From: Roseivirga spongicola
GTDB lineage: Bacteria > Bacteroidota > Bacteroidia > Cytophagales > Cyclobacteriaceae
NCBI RefSeq assembly: GCF_001592965.1
Contig: NZ_LRPC01000028.1
Span: 186,001-250,000 of the forward strand
DNA: 64,000 nucleotides
Reading direction: 5' to 3'
Of this stretch, positions 10,339 to 18,575 are shown piece after piece. How positions within the stretch are numbered: position 1 is the first letter of the stretch; each line of letters starts with the position of its first letter. Made by a program: the position numbers and the translations under genes. The notes beneath the pieces were generated by a model. The model was not told the origin of the DNA. It worked only from the letters and a program-made list of their open reading frames with translations, and ran no database searches.

Positions 10339-12635
10339 TCTCCTTTTTCAATCTTTATCCTAACCATTTTTGAGGCAGGCGTCATGCTTTTTCTAGAGAA
10401 CGAATCTATCGGTACTAATGCATTTGCCTCAGGGAAATAGGTGGCAACATTGGTTCTCGGGATTGGGTAAGGCAACACTATAAACTGGTTGGCTCTTCTT
10501 TTAACTCCGTTGAAATGACTTGTCAGATTAACCACATCAGCTTTTTTGAAGCCTTTGTCTCGCATGTCCTCTTCATTCATCATTACAACCCTGCGTTCGT
10601 TGTAAATGCCACGATATCTATCGTTCAACCCGTAAATGGTTGTATTGTACTGATCATGACTTCTGATGGTCATCATCACAAACTCATCTTCTGCCAACTC
10701 ATGTTTTGGTAGGTCAATTACGGTAAATTCGGCCTTTCCAGAAGTGGTGTTAAACTTGCCTTCTCTAGCGCCATTCGGCAGATAAAATCCACCAGGCTTT
10801 CTTACTTTCTCATTGTATTGTTCGAAGCCTGGAATCACTTTTTCAATGGCTGCGCGAATGTTGTCATAGTTAGAAGCTAAGCCTTCCCAGTCGATTTTAG
10901 AGTTTTTCAAAGTAGCCTTAGCTAACTCGGCTACAATCCTTACTTCACTCAGTAGGTGCTTAGAAGGAGGTGATAAAACCCCTTGAGAACTTTGAACCAC
11001 ACCCATTGAATTTTCGCAACTCACAAACTGCTCTTGGCCATTCTGAATATCCTTGTCTGTTCTACCTAAACAAGGAAGAATAAGGGCTTTCTTTCCGTGA
11101 ACTACATGAGATCTGTTCAGCTTGGTACTTACATGAACCGTCAGGTTACAGTTCTGGAGAGCCTTTGCAGTGAAGTCAGTGTCTGGAGTGGCTGAAAGAA
11201 AGTTTCCGCCCATGGCGAAAAACACTTTGGCCTTTCCTTCATGCATGGCGTTAATCGCAGGAACAACTGCCAAACCATGTGCTCTTGGCGATTTGATTCC
11301 GTGAACTTCATCTAGTTTATCGAGGAAAGAGTCTTTTGGAGCTTCCCAAATGCCCATAGTACGATCGCCTTGTACATTACTGTGTCCTCTAACAGGACAG
11401 GTGCCAGCACCAGGTTTACCGATGGCTCCTTTCATCAGTAGAAGGTTAACGACCTCCTTGATATTATCAACCCCATTTTCATGTTGAGTCAGCCCCATAG
11501 CCCAACAAACTATGATTTTCTCTTTTCGGGCAATCATCTTGGCAGCAGCTCTAACATCTTTTGCCTCTAGTCCACATTGCTTGAGACATGCCATATAATC
11601 AATCTGGCTGATTGCTTTTATAAAGTCTTCATAACCGTTGGTGTGTTTTTCAATGAAGTCGTAGTCAATTAAATCTCCACCTTGATCGATGTCCATCTTA
11701 TGCAACTCATACATCAACGCCTTCAAAAAAGCTACATCGCCATTAATCTTGATGGGTAAGAATAGGTCGGTGATCTTGATGCCGTTAGTAAGCATGCGCT
11801 TCGGGCTCTGCGGATCGGTATATTTTATGAGTCCTGCTTCTGGCAATGGATTTACTGAGATCACCTTGCCGCCATTCACCTTACATTTCTCAATAGCGGA
11901 AAGCATTCTGGGGTGGTTGGTGCCAGGGTTTTGCCCCATGATAATAAGTACTTCAGCTTCATGAATATCTTGAAGTGTAACCGACCCTTTGCCAATTCCT
12001 ACAGTTTCGGAAAGCGCGACTCCGCTCGATTCGTGGCACATATTGGAGCAATCTGGCAGGTTGTTGGTGCCATATGCACGAACAAAGAGCTGGTATAAAT
12101 AGGCTGCTTCATTAGAAGTTCTACCCGAAGTGTAAAAAAGAGCTTCATCTGGAGAATTCAACTGGTTTAGTTCTCTGGCAATGAGTTGAAAAGCCTCCGT
12201 CCAGCTTATTGATTTATAATGGCTAGAGCCTTCATCTAAAAACATGGGCTCAGTAAGCCGACCCGTTTTGCCCATTTCAAAATCTGAAAGCTCTGAAATT
12301 TCCTGAACTGAATATTTAGAGAAAAACTCACTGGTCAGTGCTTTCTTCTGAGCTTCTTCTGCAATGGCTTTAATACCATTTTCGCAGTATTCTCCAATGC
12401 TTGAGCGGTCATCGTCCGGATCTGGCCAAGCACAGCCTGGGCAGTCGAACCCACCTTTTTGGTTAATCTTAAGGCTCAGTTTAATAGCATCTGCAGGCTT
12501 CATGTATTTGGCCATTTGCCCCATGGCAGAACCTATTGCCGCCTTGCCAACAGATGACTCTTTTGGGCCATCGAATTTAAGACCGGTGAATTTTTCGGGT
12601 GGTTGAACCTTAATTTCTTTATTGGACTCGCTCAT
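10335..12635 (-). CDS. FdhF/YdeP family molybdopterin oxidoreductase (formate dehydrogenase-like)
   Basis: From ATG 12635 it has 766 residues. It carries GFDCPGCAWPDPDDD (Cys pair near residues 65/68), a Cys at the Mo-ligand position in SNMCHESSG (about residue 200), the MGD-binding patterns VLIIMGQNPGTNHPRML and CPVRGHSNVQGDRTMG, and a C-terminal molydop_binding domain (FVMMTIRSHDQYNTTIYGL). This is the FdhF/YdeP branch: one subunit, a Cys instead of selenocysteine, and no full ferredoxin-type N-terminus. E. coli YdeP is linked to acid resistance; formate oxidation is inferred from FdhD, MobA and nearby fhs. The frame opens 14 codons earlier, but the inner ATG gives a 17-base overlap with fdhD and a more usual N-terminus. 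Confidence 0.9.
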   Translation of the reverse strand: MSESNKEIKVQPPEKFTGLKFDGPKESSVGKAAIGSAMGQMAKYMKPADAIKLSLKINQKGGFDCPGCAWPDPDDDRSSIGEYCENGIKAIAEEAQKKALTSEFFSKYSVQEISELSDFEMGKTGRLTEPMFLDEGSSHYKSISWTEAFQLIARELNQLNSPDEALFYTSGRTSNEAAYLYQLFVRAYGTNNLPDCSNMCHESSGVALSETVGIGKGSVTLQDIHEAEVLIIMGQNPGTNHPRMLSAIEKCKVNGGKVISVNPLPEAGLIKYTDPQSPKRMLTNGIKITDLFLPIKINGDVAFLKALMYELHKMDIDQGGDLIDYDFIEKHTNGYEDFIKAISQIDYMACLKQCGLEAKDVRAAAKMIARKEKIIVCWAMGLTQHENGVDNIKEVVNLLLMKGAIGKPGAGTCPVRGHSNVQGDRTMGIWEAPKDSFLDKLDEVHGIKSPRAHGLAVVPAINAMHEGKAKVFFAMGGNFLSATPDTDFTAKALQNCNLTVHVSTKLNRSHVVHGKKALILPCLGRTDKDIQNGQEQFVSCENSMGVVQSSQGVLSPPSKHLLSEVRIVAELAKATLKNSKIDWEGLASNYDNIRAAIEKVIPGFEQYNEKVRKPGGFYLPNGAREGKFNTTSGKAEFTVIDLPKHELAEDEFVMMTIRSHDQYNTTIYGLNDRYRGIYNERRVVMMNEEDMRDKGFKKADVVNLTSHFNGVKRRANQFIVLPYPIPRTNVATYFPEANALVPIDSFSRKSMTPASKMVRIKIEKGE

Positions 12636-13419
12636 ATCGGCTGTATAAGTTAAATCTATCTTTTTTAAGAAACCCAATTAGGGTAATGGCCTGTTCTTCT
12701 GCTAAGTCTATAGCTAAACTAGAAGGTGCACCAACACAGGCAACTATTGGTATTCCTGCCATACCGGCTTTTTGCAAAAGTTCAAAACTACCTCTTCCAC
12801 TTAACAGTAGTATGTTGTTGCGGAGTGGCAATTGGCCTTTTGTAAAGGCTTCACCTATCAACTTATCTAAGGCATTATGCCTGCCTACATCTTCTTGGTA
12901 GGAAATCAAAGCGCCTTCGTTTGTAAACAAAGCTGCGGCATGAATTCCTCCTGTCTGATTAAATGTGGTCTGGTATTGTTGAAGGCTTGCAGGTAATTCA
13001 TAGAGCACCTCTTTTTTTACTGTAAGGTCGAAGTTATCGATATCGAAAGAGCTTACTGTATGAATAGCATCTATAGATGCTTTGCCACAAACGCCACAGC
13101 TAGAGGTGGTGTAGAAGTTTCTATCAATTTGCCCAACTTCAATTTGTGCACTGTCTTTTAGGGTAATTAGAATTTCATTTTCTACAAACTCACTTACGCT
13201 AATCACGTCATTGAAGTCTGTCAGAATTCCTTCGGTGAACAAAAAGCCCAGTGCTAAATCAGAGTCGTTTCCAGGTGTGCGCATGGTTATGGAGACCTTG
13301 GTGGTTGTGATTTCGCTTTCCTTTTTCATTGAAATCTCCAAAGGTTCTTCAATAGCAATTGAGTCTTCTACCACTTCGGTAAATGAGTCTACTCGTTTTA
13401 TTTTTCTTGTCTGAATCAC
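12619..13419 (-). CDS. fdhD: Formate dehydrogenase accessory sulfurtransferase FdhD
   Basis: 266 residues. FdhD moves sulfur from IscS to the molybdenum cofactor, needed for active formate dehydrogenases. The functional cysteine motif is seen in SSCGVCGKASID, together with GIHAAALF, QEDVGRHNALDKLIG and LLLSGRGSFELLQKA. The start is GTG at 13419, and GTGA overlaps the stop of the preceding gene by four bases, which fixes the start. It overlaps the downstream molybdoenzyme gene as well, consistent with translation-coupled production of enzyme and maturase. Confidence 0.95.
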   Translation of the reverse strand: MIQTRKIKRVDSFTEVVEDSIAIEEPLEISMKKESEITTTKVSITMRTPGNDSDLALGFLFTEGILTDFNDVISVSEFVENEILITLKDSAQIEVGQIDRNFYTTSSCGVCGKASIDAIHTVSSFDIDNFDLTVKKEVLYELPASLQQYQTTFNQTGGIHAAALFTNEGALISYQEDVGRHNALDKLIGEAFTKGQLPLRNNILLLSGRGSFELLQKAGMAGIPIVACVGAPSSLAIDLAEEQAITLIGFLKKDRFNLYSRYERVQ

Positions 13420-13763
13420 AACTGCTCAGGGTTAGGGTAGAGGTGATCTTCATTTTCATGATCACGCGGATGCAGGCACTGAAAGTCTTTTTCTATCAAA
13501 ACCAGTAATCCATTAGAGAAGCGATATTCAAAACCTACCTGATCATTTTCTGCCCAGCCAGAGGCTTCAGCAATAGGGAGACTTATTGATATATTCGTTC
13601 CTAAAATTTCAGCATGCCAATCTGTTTCTGGCTTCAATTCATAAGAAAAGAGTCCGTTTAAAAGCTTGCATGTTGTATGTATTCTTTCGCCTAAAGACAC
13701 TGCCTTAACCTCTTCTGGGGTTAACCTTAGTCTGATGCTATTTCCGTTTATTCTTAATTTCAT
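13416..13763 (-). CDS. DUF7009-like small protein in formate dehydrogenase operon
   Basis: 115 residues from ATG 13763 (MKLRINGNSIRLRLT), beta-rich, with no signal peptide or membrane segment; the C-terminus is acidic and His-rich (CLHPRDHENEDHLYPN). It resembles the small unassigned DUF7009 family found next to formate dehydrogenase genes in Bacteroidota; I recall this only as a family association. Its start overlaps the DUF3307 stop by four bases (ATGA) and its stop overlaps the fdhD start by four bases. The Cys-x-His-Pro-Arg-Asp-His tail could bind metal, but that is only a guess. An accessory role in molybdoenzyme maturation is inferred from position alone. Confidence 0.65.
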   Translation of the reverse strand: MKLRINGNSIRLRLTPEEVKAVSLGERIHTTCKLLNGLFSYELKPETDWHAEILGTNISISLPIAEASGWAENDQVGFEYRFSNGLLVLIEKDFQCLHPRDHENEDHLYPNPEQL

Positions 13764-14458
13764 GTAGATAAATACCATAGGCTCAAGAGGGTGGCGGTGC
13801 CAAAACTCAAGAGCGTTCCGATTAAAACGTATTCTGTCTTTAAATTGTCTGTGTCTTTGTATCTCAATATAGATTTAGCTGCTATTAAAAAGCCCACGGC
13901 CTCTAAAAGTCCTGCTAAACTCAAAGTTATAATGAGCACTCTTTCTAGGTTTCCTATCAGTTTTCCTGCATTGGGTAGGTCTTTTGCCTCTGGGGTTTTA
14001 ATGCTGTAAGCCCTAAATACTTCTCTTATTAGGATGTTGGCTGGCTTGAGCGCAATTAAATATATCAGCACTAGGTGAATGACTTTGGGGTTGAATTCGA
14101 AAACAGGGTCTAGAACCTCGTTTCTAGTAAACCAGTCAACCGCAATGGCAATAATGATGATGTGCAGAAGCTGATCGATAAAAAAGGCATAAGCCCCTAT
14201 AGGCTTTAGTGTTGTTATTGGCTTTTTGGCTAGGTCAATAAAGAAATGGGTAAAGGCTATGATGGCCGATATGTAGACAAAGTTAACTTGAAATGACAAT
14301 GCCCACGATAGTGCAAAAGTAATGATGATGTGCCAGTAGAGGTATTTACTTTTAACACCCTTCTCGAACTTCTCTTTGGTTGATTTTCCTGTTTGAAAAT
14401 AGAAGTCAGTCAGTATATGGGCTATGAGTTGAAGTAAAAAGAGTTGTCCAAAGGCCAT
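13760..14458 (-). CDS. DUF3307 integral membrane protein
   Basis: 232 residues with about six hydrophobic segments. The N-terminus LFLLQLIAHILTDFYFQT and the histidines in WHIIITFALSW, AFTHFFIDLAKK and FIDQLLHIIIIA match the DUF3307 family, whose conserved His/Asp residues lie in membrane helices. Function is unknown. Family members are often found beside SatD-type genes, as here: its ATG lies one base after the stop of the SatD-like gene. Being translationally coupled to both SatD and the formate dehydrogenase-like genes, it may be a membrane sensor, transporter or electron-transfer partner; this is inference. Confidence 0.82.
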   Translation of the reverse strand: MAFGQLFLLQLIAHILTDFYFQTGKSTKEKFEKGVKSKYLYWHIIITFALSWALSFQVNFVYISAIIAFTHFFIDLAKKPITTLKPIGAYAFFIDQLLHIIIIAIAVDWFTRNEVLDPVFEFNPKVIHLVLIYLIALKPANILIREVFRAYSIKTPEAKDLPNAGKLIGNLERVLIITLSLAGLLEAVGFLIAAKSILRYKDTDNLKTEYVLIGTLLSFGTATLLSLWYLST

Positions 14459-14459
14459 A

Positions 14460-15146
14460 TCATTCAGTTATGGTGTATTGAAAATAGTTGACAGCCGACT
14501 CTATAGCATTGTAACCTAAAGATGTAGAGTGTTGATTAACAACTGGTTGGCTAATGCTAAGGTCGGAGGCTATTTGTTCTTCAGACTTGCCTAAGAGCTT
14601 CAGATAGGCTATTTGACACTGACGGCTTGTGGCTTTGTTAATAGTAAGGTCTAATAGCATCAGCAATGGCTCAAAGCCTCGGTTCAACTTGTCATCATTA
14701 GAAAGAAATTGCAGGGTGTTTTTTACCACAATTCGTTGTTTGCTGTGGGTTGAGTTCTCAGTGATCCATCTGCCAGAGAGGTAGATGGCTTCTCCATCAA
14801 TTATGCCTTTTTGGGCATCAAATCGGCTTAATTCGCCATATCCTATAGCCAATCTGATACCGTAGGTTTTAAAGGCTTTGAATCTATTTTTTTCTTTTTC
14901 TGATAAGACTTTTTCTATAGGTAACGATTTAATGAAACACTTAATGGCTAGTGCAATCTTTAAGGCTTCTCCAGAATTAGGTACAACGCACTCAACGTAA
15001 TCACCTTTGATAATTCTACTGAAAACATCGTAATCCGCCTTCAATTGTGATAGGAATTCTTGGAGTTGGCTTTCCAGAATTCCCTTTTCCTTAGAGTCAA
15101 TACTAGAAGAGGCTATAATATCACCAGAAATAACAGTATACTTCAT
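14460..15146 (-). CDS. SatD family protein with C-terminal helix-turn-helix
   Basis: 228 residues, first gene of the minus-strand operon. Residues 1-130 match the SatD family and follow a nucleotide-cyclase-like pattern: ISGDII (D9), KGDYVECVV (48-55), GIRLAIGYGEL (97-106) and DGEAIYLSGR (118-127). The C-terminal part (about 174-214) has a helix-turn-helix pattern, SEEQIASDLSISQPVVNQHSTSLG, so it looks like a one-component regulator with a ligand- or nucleotide-binding N-terminus. Directly upstream is an array of five CTATA/TATAG half-sites, the last overlapping a TAnnTTTG box that lies so close to the ATG that the mRNA may be leaderless. Autoregulation of the operon is likely but inferred. 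Confidence 0.8.
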   Translation of the reverse strand: MKYTVISGDIIASSSIDSKEKGILESQLQEFLSQLKADYDVFSRIIKGDYVECVVPNSGEALKIALAIKCFIKSLPIEKVLSEKEKNRFKAFKTYGIRLAIGYGELSRFDAQKGIIDGEAIYLSGRWITENSTHSKQRIVVKNTLQFLSNDDKLNRGFEPLLMLLDLTINKATSRQCQIAYLKLLGKSEEQIASDLSISQPVVNQHSTSLGYNAIESAVNYFQYTITE

Positions 15147-15151
15147 AAACT

Positions 15152-15218
15152 CAAATATAGGTAAATAAGACTATATTTAGTATTTATAGGTGAAATAAGC
15201 TATAATGGCTAATTATAG
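15152..15218 (-). promoter_or_regulatory. Half-site array (CTATA/TATAG x5) with overlapping -7 box upstream of satD-like operon
   Basis: Read on the minus strand, five 5-bp half-sites alternate in orientation: CTATA (15214-15218), TATAG (15200-15204), CTATA (15185-15189), TATAG (15171-15175) and CTATA (15156-15160). The start-to-start distances are 14, 15, 14 and 15 bases. Two of the spacers share CTTATTT-AC. The last half-site overlaps TATATTTG (15152-15159), which fits the Bacteroidota -7 consensus TAnnTTTG and ends five bases before the ATG. No good -33 TTTG box is seen at the usual distance. Confidence 0.65.
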
Positions 15219-15230
15219 CCTCTTCTGACT

Positions 15231-16913
15231 TTAAGAGAGACCAGATATTACTCCATCGTCATCAATGCTCATGCCTTCAGAGGCCGGAACGGCTGGCAAA
15301 CCAGGCATACGCATCATTTGACCAAGAATAGGGATAATGAATCCGGCTCCAGCTGCAAACTCAAACTCACGAACACTAACTTCAAAGCCCTCAGGTCTGC
15401 CATGCAAACTTTCGTTGTCGCTAAGAGATTTCTGAGTTTTTGCCATACAAATCGGCATTTGGTCGAACCCAAGTTTCTCCATACGCTTCATTTGAAGTGT
15501 AGCTTTTTTAGAGAAGTCTACAGAATCTGCCCCATAAATTTCTTTAGCAATGGTCTCGATTTTCTCTTGAATCGGCTTCTTCCAGTCGTAAAGCGGTTTA
15601 AACTCATTATCGTCAGCGTTTGCGGCATCTACAACAGCCTCGGCTAAGTTAGTCATTCCAGCGCCACCTTCGGCCCAACCATTCGCCACCACAGCTTTTA
15701 CTTTGTAGTCTTGGCACTTCTCCTGAATTAGCTGAATCTCTTCTTGGGTATCGGAAGGGAAGGCGTTAATGGCTACTACTGGACTAATTCCAAACTTTTG
15801 AATGTTTTCGATATGTTTAGAAAGGTTCGCAAAACCCTTTTCTACTCTTTCAACAGAAGGTGTATTGTATTCTTCAGATTTAGCTCCGCCATGATGGCGT
15901 AATGCTCTAATAGTAGCTACAATTACAACTGCCTTCGGTTTTAAACCAGCTGAAACACATTTGATATTCAGAAATTTTTCGGCACCTAAATCTGCACCAA
16001 AGCCAGCTTCTGTTACTACATAATCTGCTAAGGAAAGCCCCATTTTAGTGGCAATAACCGTATTGGTGCCTTGAGCGATATTAGCAAATGGCCCACCATG
16101 AATAATGGCTGGGTTTCCTTCTAAGGTTTGTACCATGTTAGGCTTAATGGCGTCTTTCAGGAGAATAGCCATCGCATTTTCTGCCTTCAAGTCTTTGGCA
16201 AAAACTGGTTGTTTATCGAAAGTATAGCCAATGAAAATGTTACCTAAACGTTCTTTAAGGTCAGTAAAACTCTCGGCCATACAAAGAATAGCCATTACCT
16301 CTGAAGCAGGAGTAATGTTAAAACCATCTTCTCTTGGTACTCCATTGGCTGTACCGCCCAAACCTATTGTAATCTGGCGCAGAGAACGATCGTTCATATC
16401 CATTACGCGCTTCCAAACAATAGTTCTAGGGTCAATATTCAGGTTATTGGTTTTACTCTGAATATTGTTGTCAATTAATGCTGAAAGTAAATTATTGGCT
16501 TTTTCAATAGCCGAAAAGTCTCCTGTAAAATGGAGATTTATATCTTCCATTGGAATAACCTGAGAATAGCCACCACCAGCAGCGCCACCTTTAATTCCGA
16601 AAACAGGGCCCAAAGAAGGCTCTCGTAATACTGCTACCGTTTTCTTTCCAATCTTATTCATGCCTTCCGTAAGACCAATAGATGTAGTGGTTTTACCTTC
16701 ACCAGCAGGTGTTGGGGTCATGGCAGAAACCAAAATAAGATTGCTTTCCTTTATTTTTTCTTCATTCAATAGCGAAAGCGGAAGCTTAGCTTTGTACTTG
16801 CCGTAATGTTCTAAATGATCTTCGTTTAGGTTGAGTTTGGCTGCAATGGTGTTGATGTGTCTGATTTCTGCAGCCTGTGCGATTTCAATATCGCTCAGAT
16901 GTTTTTTCTCCAT
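15231..16913 (-). CDS. fhs: Formate-tetrahydrofolate ligase
   Basis: 560 residues, the normal length. It makes 10-formyl-THF from formate, THF and ATP. Signatures: the P-loop-like TPTPAGEGKTTTSIGL, LREPSLGPVFGIKGGAAGGG, NLHFTGDFSAIEKANNLL and TEAGFGADLGAEKFLNIKC, with the C-terminal AAGAGFIIPILGQMMRMPGLP. It lies upstream of the SatD-formate dehydrogenase operon on the same strand, but 84 bases and a regulatory array separate them, so co-transcription is uncertain. It links formate to one-carbon metabolism, in keeping with the neighbouring formate dehydrogenase-like enzyme. Confidence 0.97.
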   Translation of the reverse strand: MEKKHLSDIEIAQAAEIRHINTIAAKLNLNEDHLEHYGKYKAKLPLSLLNEEKIKESNLILVSAMTPTPAGEGKTTTSIGLTEGMNKIGKKTVAVLREPSLGPVFGIKGGAAGGGYSQVIPMEDINLHFTGDFSAIEKANNLLSALIDNNIQSKTNNLNIDPRTIVWKRVMDMNDRSLRQITIGLGGTANGVPREDGFNITPASEVMAILCMAESFTDLKERLGNIFIGYTFDKQPVFAKDLKAENAMAILLKDAIKPNMVQTLEGNPAIIHGGPFANIAQGTNTVIATKMGLSLADYVVTEAGFGADLGAEKFLNIKCVSAGLKPKAVVIVATIRALRHHGGAKSEEYNTPSVERVEKGFANLSKHIENIQKFGISPVVAINAFPSDTQEEIQLIQEKCQDYKVKAVVANGWAEGGAGMTNLAEAVVDAANADDNEFKPLYDWKKPIQEKIETIAKEIYGADSVDFSKKATLQMKRMEKLGFDQMPICMAKTQKSLSDNESLHGRPEGFEVSVREFEFAAGAGFIIPILGQMMRMPGLPAVPASEGMSIDDDGVISGLS

Positions 16914-16997
16914 AAGTTAATCATTGGTAATTGGTGCAAGACCAATTCTATTTTCTATTATAGTTGAGACAATTTACCAATGAAGGTGGACTAATGA

Positions 16998-18359
16998 CTA
17001 ACTAACCAAGGTTTTTTCTTTCCACTTGCCTCTTTTAAACCAAATAACAGTGAGAATACATGGAATTACGTAACTAACAGGAAAAGACCACCATACCCCA
17101 AACTCTTGAAAACTCTGCATTTCTGATGTAATCCATGCAAAGGGGAACTGGATGAGCCAAATGCCAATAATGGCTAACAGCATGGAGTCTACTGTGTTAC
17201 CAGAGCCTCTTAAAGTACCAACCAACGCCAATTGTGCGCCCATAAAACCAAATGCAAGCGAAGTGACTTTGAGGAAATCAACACCCATTTGAACAACATC
17301 GTCTGACGACTCTAGAAATGTTCTCACTAGCGGTTCGGCAGAAAAGAAAAAGATTACGCCAATAATTGAAAGTATAGTAAAGCCTATCCAAGCGGCATAA
17401 GTAGCCCCCTTTTCTGCTCTTTCTACCTGCTTGGCACCCATATTTTGCCCTACAAAAGTAGAGGAGGCATGCAGCAGGCCTAAGCCAAATATTACTACAA
17501 AGCTTATGAGCCTAGAGCCTACGCCATAGGCAGCTAAAACAGATGTTCCAAACTTGGCGGCAATACCAGTCATAATGGTGAGCCCGAGTGCTCTGGCCGA
17601 AATTTCTATGGAAGAAGGCGCTCCAAGCTTAAAGGCTTTTTTTAGTAATGGTATATCGAATTTAAAGTTCTTGGTAGAGAGTTTAATGTCCGTTTTACCT
17701 CTCCAGAGTATGTATATGCCAGTAAAAGCCGATAAGCTTACCGTTACCAATGTTGAAACTGCTGCCCCTGTAACACCATAAGCCGGAATAGGCCCCCATC
17801 CATAAATAAACAGTGGGTCTAGGGCGAAATTGATTGTAAGAGTGGCTGCATTGATGTACAGAGGAATTCTCACTTCGCCAATACCCCTCATGAGCGATTG
17901 AAACATGATGAAGCCAAAATTAAAGACTAAGCCAGCAAAAATGGTTCGTTGAAATATGTTGGCATCTTCAAAGATCACTTCTTCTACACCAAGTAACTTC
18001 AAAATAGAAGGAGAGAGGTTCCAGGCGATGGTAGACAAAATGATGGAGATAATGAGTACCATGGTAAGCGTTTGCGTGGCCACATGGCTTACCATTTTTA
18101 AGTTTTTGGCACCAGCATATTGCGCTACCAAAATAGTGCCTGCAAATGCGAAGCCCGAGCTCAAAGATATGAGCAAGAAGTTGACAGGAAAACTGACAGA
18201 CACCGCAGCAACAGCATTGGCACCTAACTGACCTACCCAAAATGCATCAACTAATTGATAACCAGTTTGTAATAAGTTAGCTGCAATGATGGGGAGGGCT
18301 AATGAGATTAACCCCTTCAAAATAGAGCCTTGAGTTAAATCTAACCGTTTTCTCTTCAT
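16998..18359 (-). CDS. MATE family efflux transporter
   Basis: 453 residues with about twelve membrane segments in two homologous halves. The N-terminus (KGLISLALPIIAANLLQTGYQLVDAFWVGQLG) and the second half (AFKLGAPSSIEISARALGLTIMTGI) are typical of NorM/DinF-type cation-coupled multidrug exporters. The substrate cannot be read from the sequence. It lies 84 bases upstream of fhs on the same strand, with no obvious functional tie. Divergent from the START-like secreted protein gene. Confidence 0.93.
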   Translation of the reverse strand: MKRKRLDLTQGSILKGLISLALPIIAANLLQTGYQLVDAFWVGQLGANAVAAVSVSFPVNFLLISLSSGFAFAGTILVAQYAGAKNLKMVSHVATQTLTMVLIISIILSTIAWNLSPSILKLLGVEEVIFEDANIFQRTIFAGLVFNFGFIMFQSLMRGIGEVRIPLYINAATLTINFALDPLFIYGWGPIPAYGVTGAAVSTLVTVSLSAFTGIYILWRGKTDIKLSTKNFKFDIPLLKKAFKLGAPSSIEISARALGLTIMTGIAAKFGTSVLAAYGVGSRLISFVVIFGLGLLHASSTFVGQNMGAKQVERAEKGATYAAWIGFTILSIIGVIFFFSAEPLVRTFLESSDDVVQMGVDFLKVTSLAFGFMGAQLALVGTLRGSGNTVDSMLLAIIGIWLIQFPFAWITSEMQSFQEFGVWWSFPVSYVIPCILTVIWFKRGKWKEKTLVS

Positions 18360-18575
18360 GAGTTGACAAAGCTATTCTTTACAAGGTATTTGAGGGGAAA
18401 TAGTTTCATCTTTTTGCTTTTTGAGATAAATGGTCTGCCGACTGGCTGACGATTTAACAAAATAAAAGACGTGAATGGCCATATCTTATCAAATTCATTT
18501 TAGCTTTGATGTGGCCTTGTAACAAATTGTGAATCAGTTACTAAATTGGTTTACTCAATACTTTCAACCTTAACT

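Noticed and set aside
10335-12635. A selenocysteine formate dehydrogenase
   Set aside because: The Mo-ligand position is Cys (SNMCHESSG) and there is no in-frame TGA; the protein fits the FdhF/YdeP branch.
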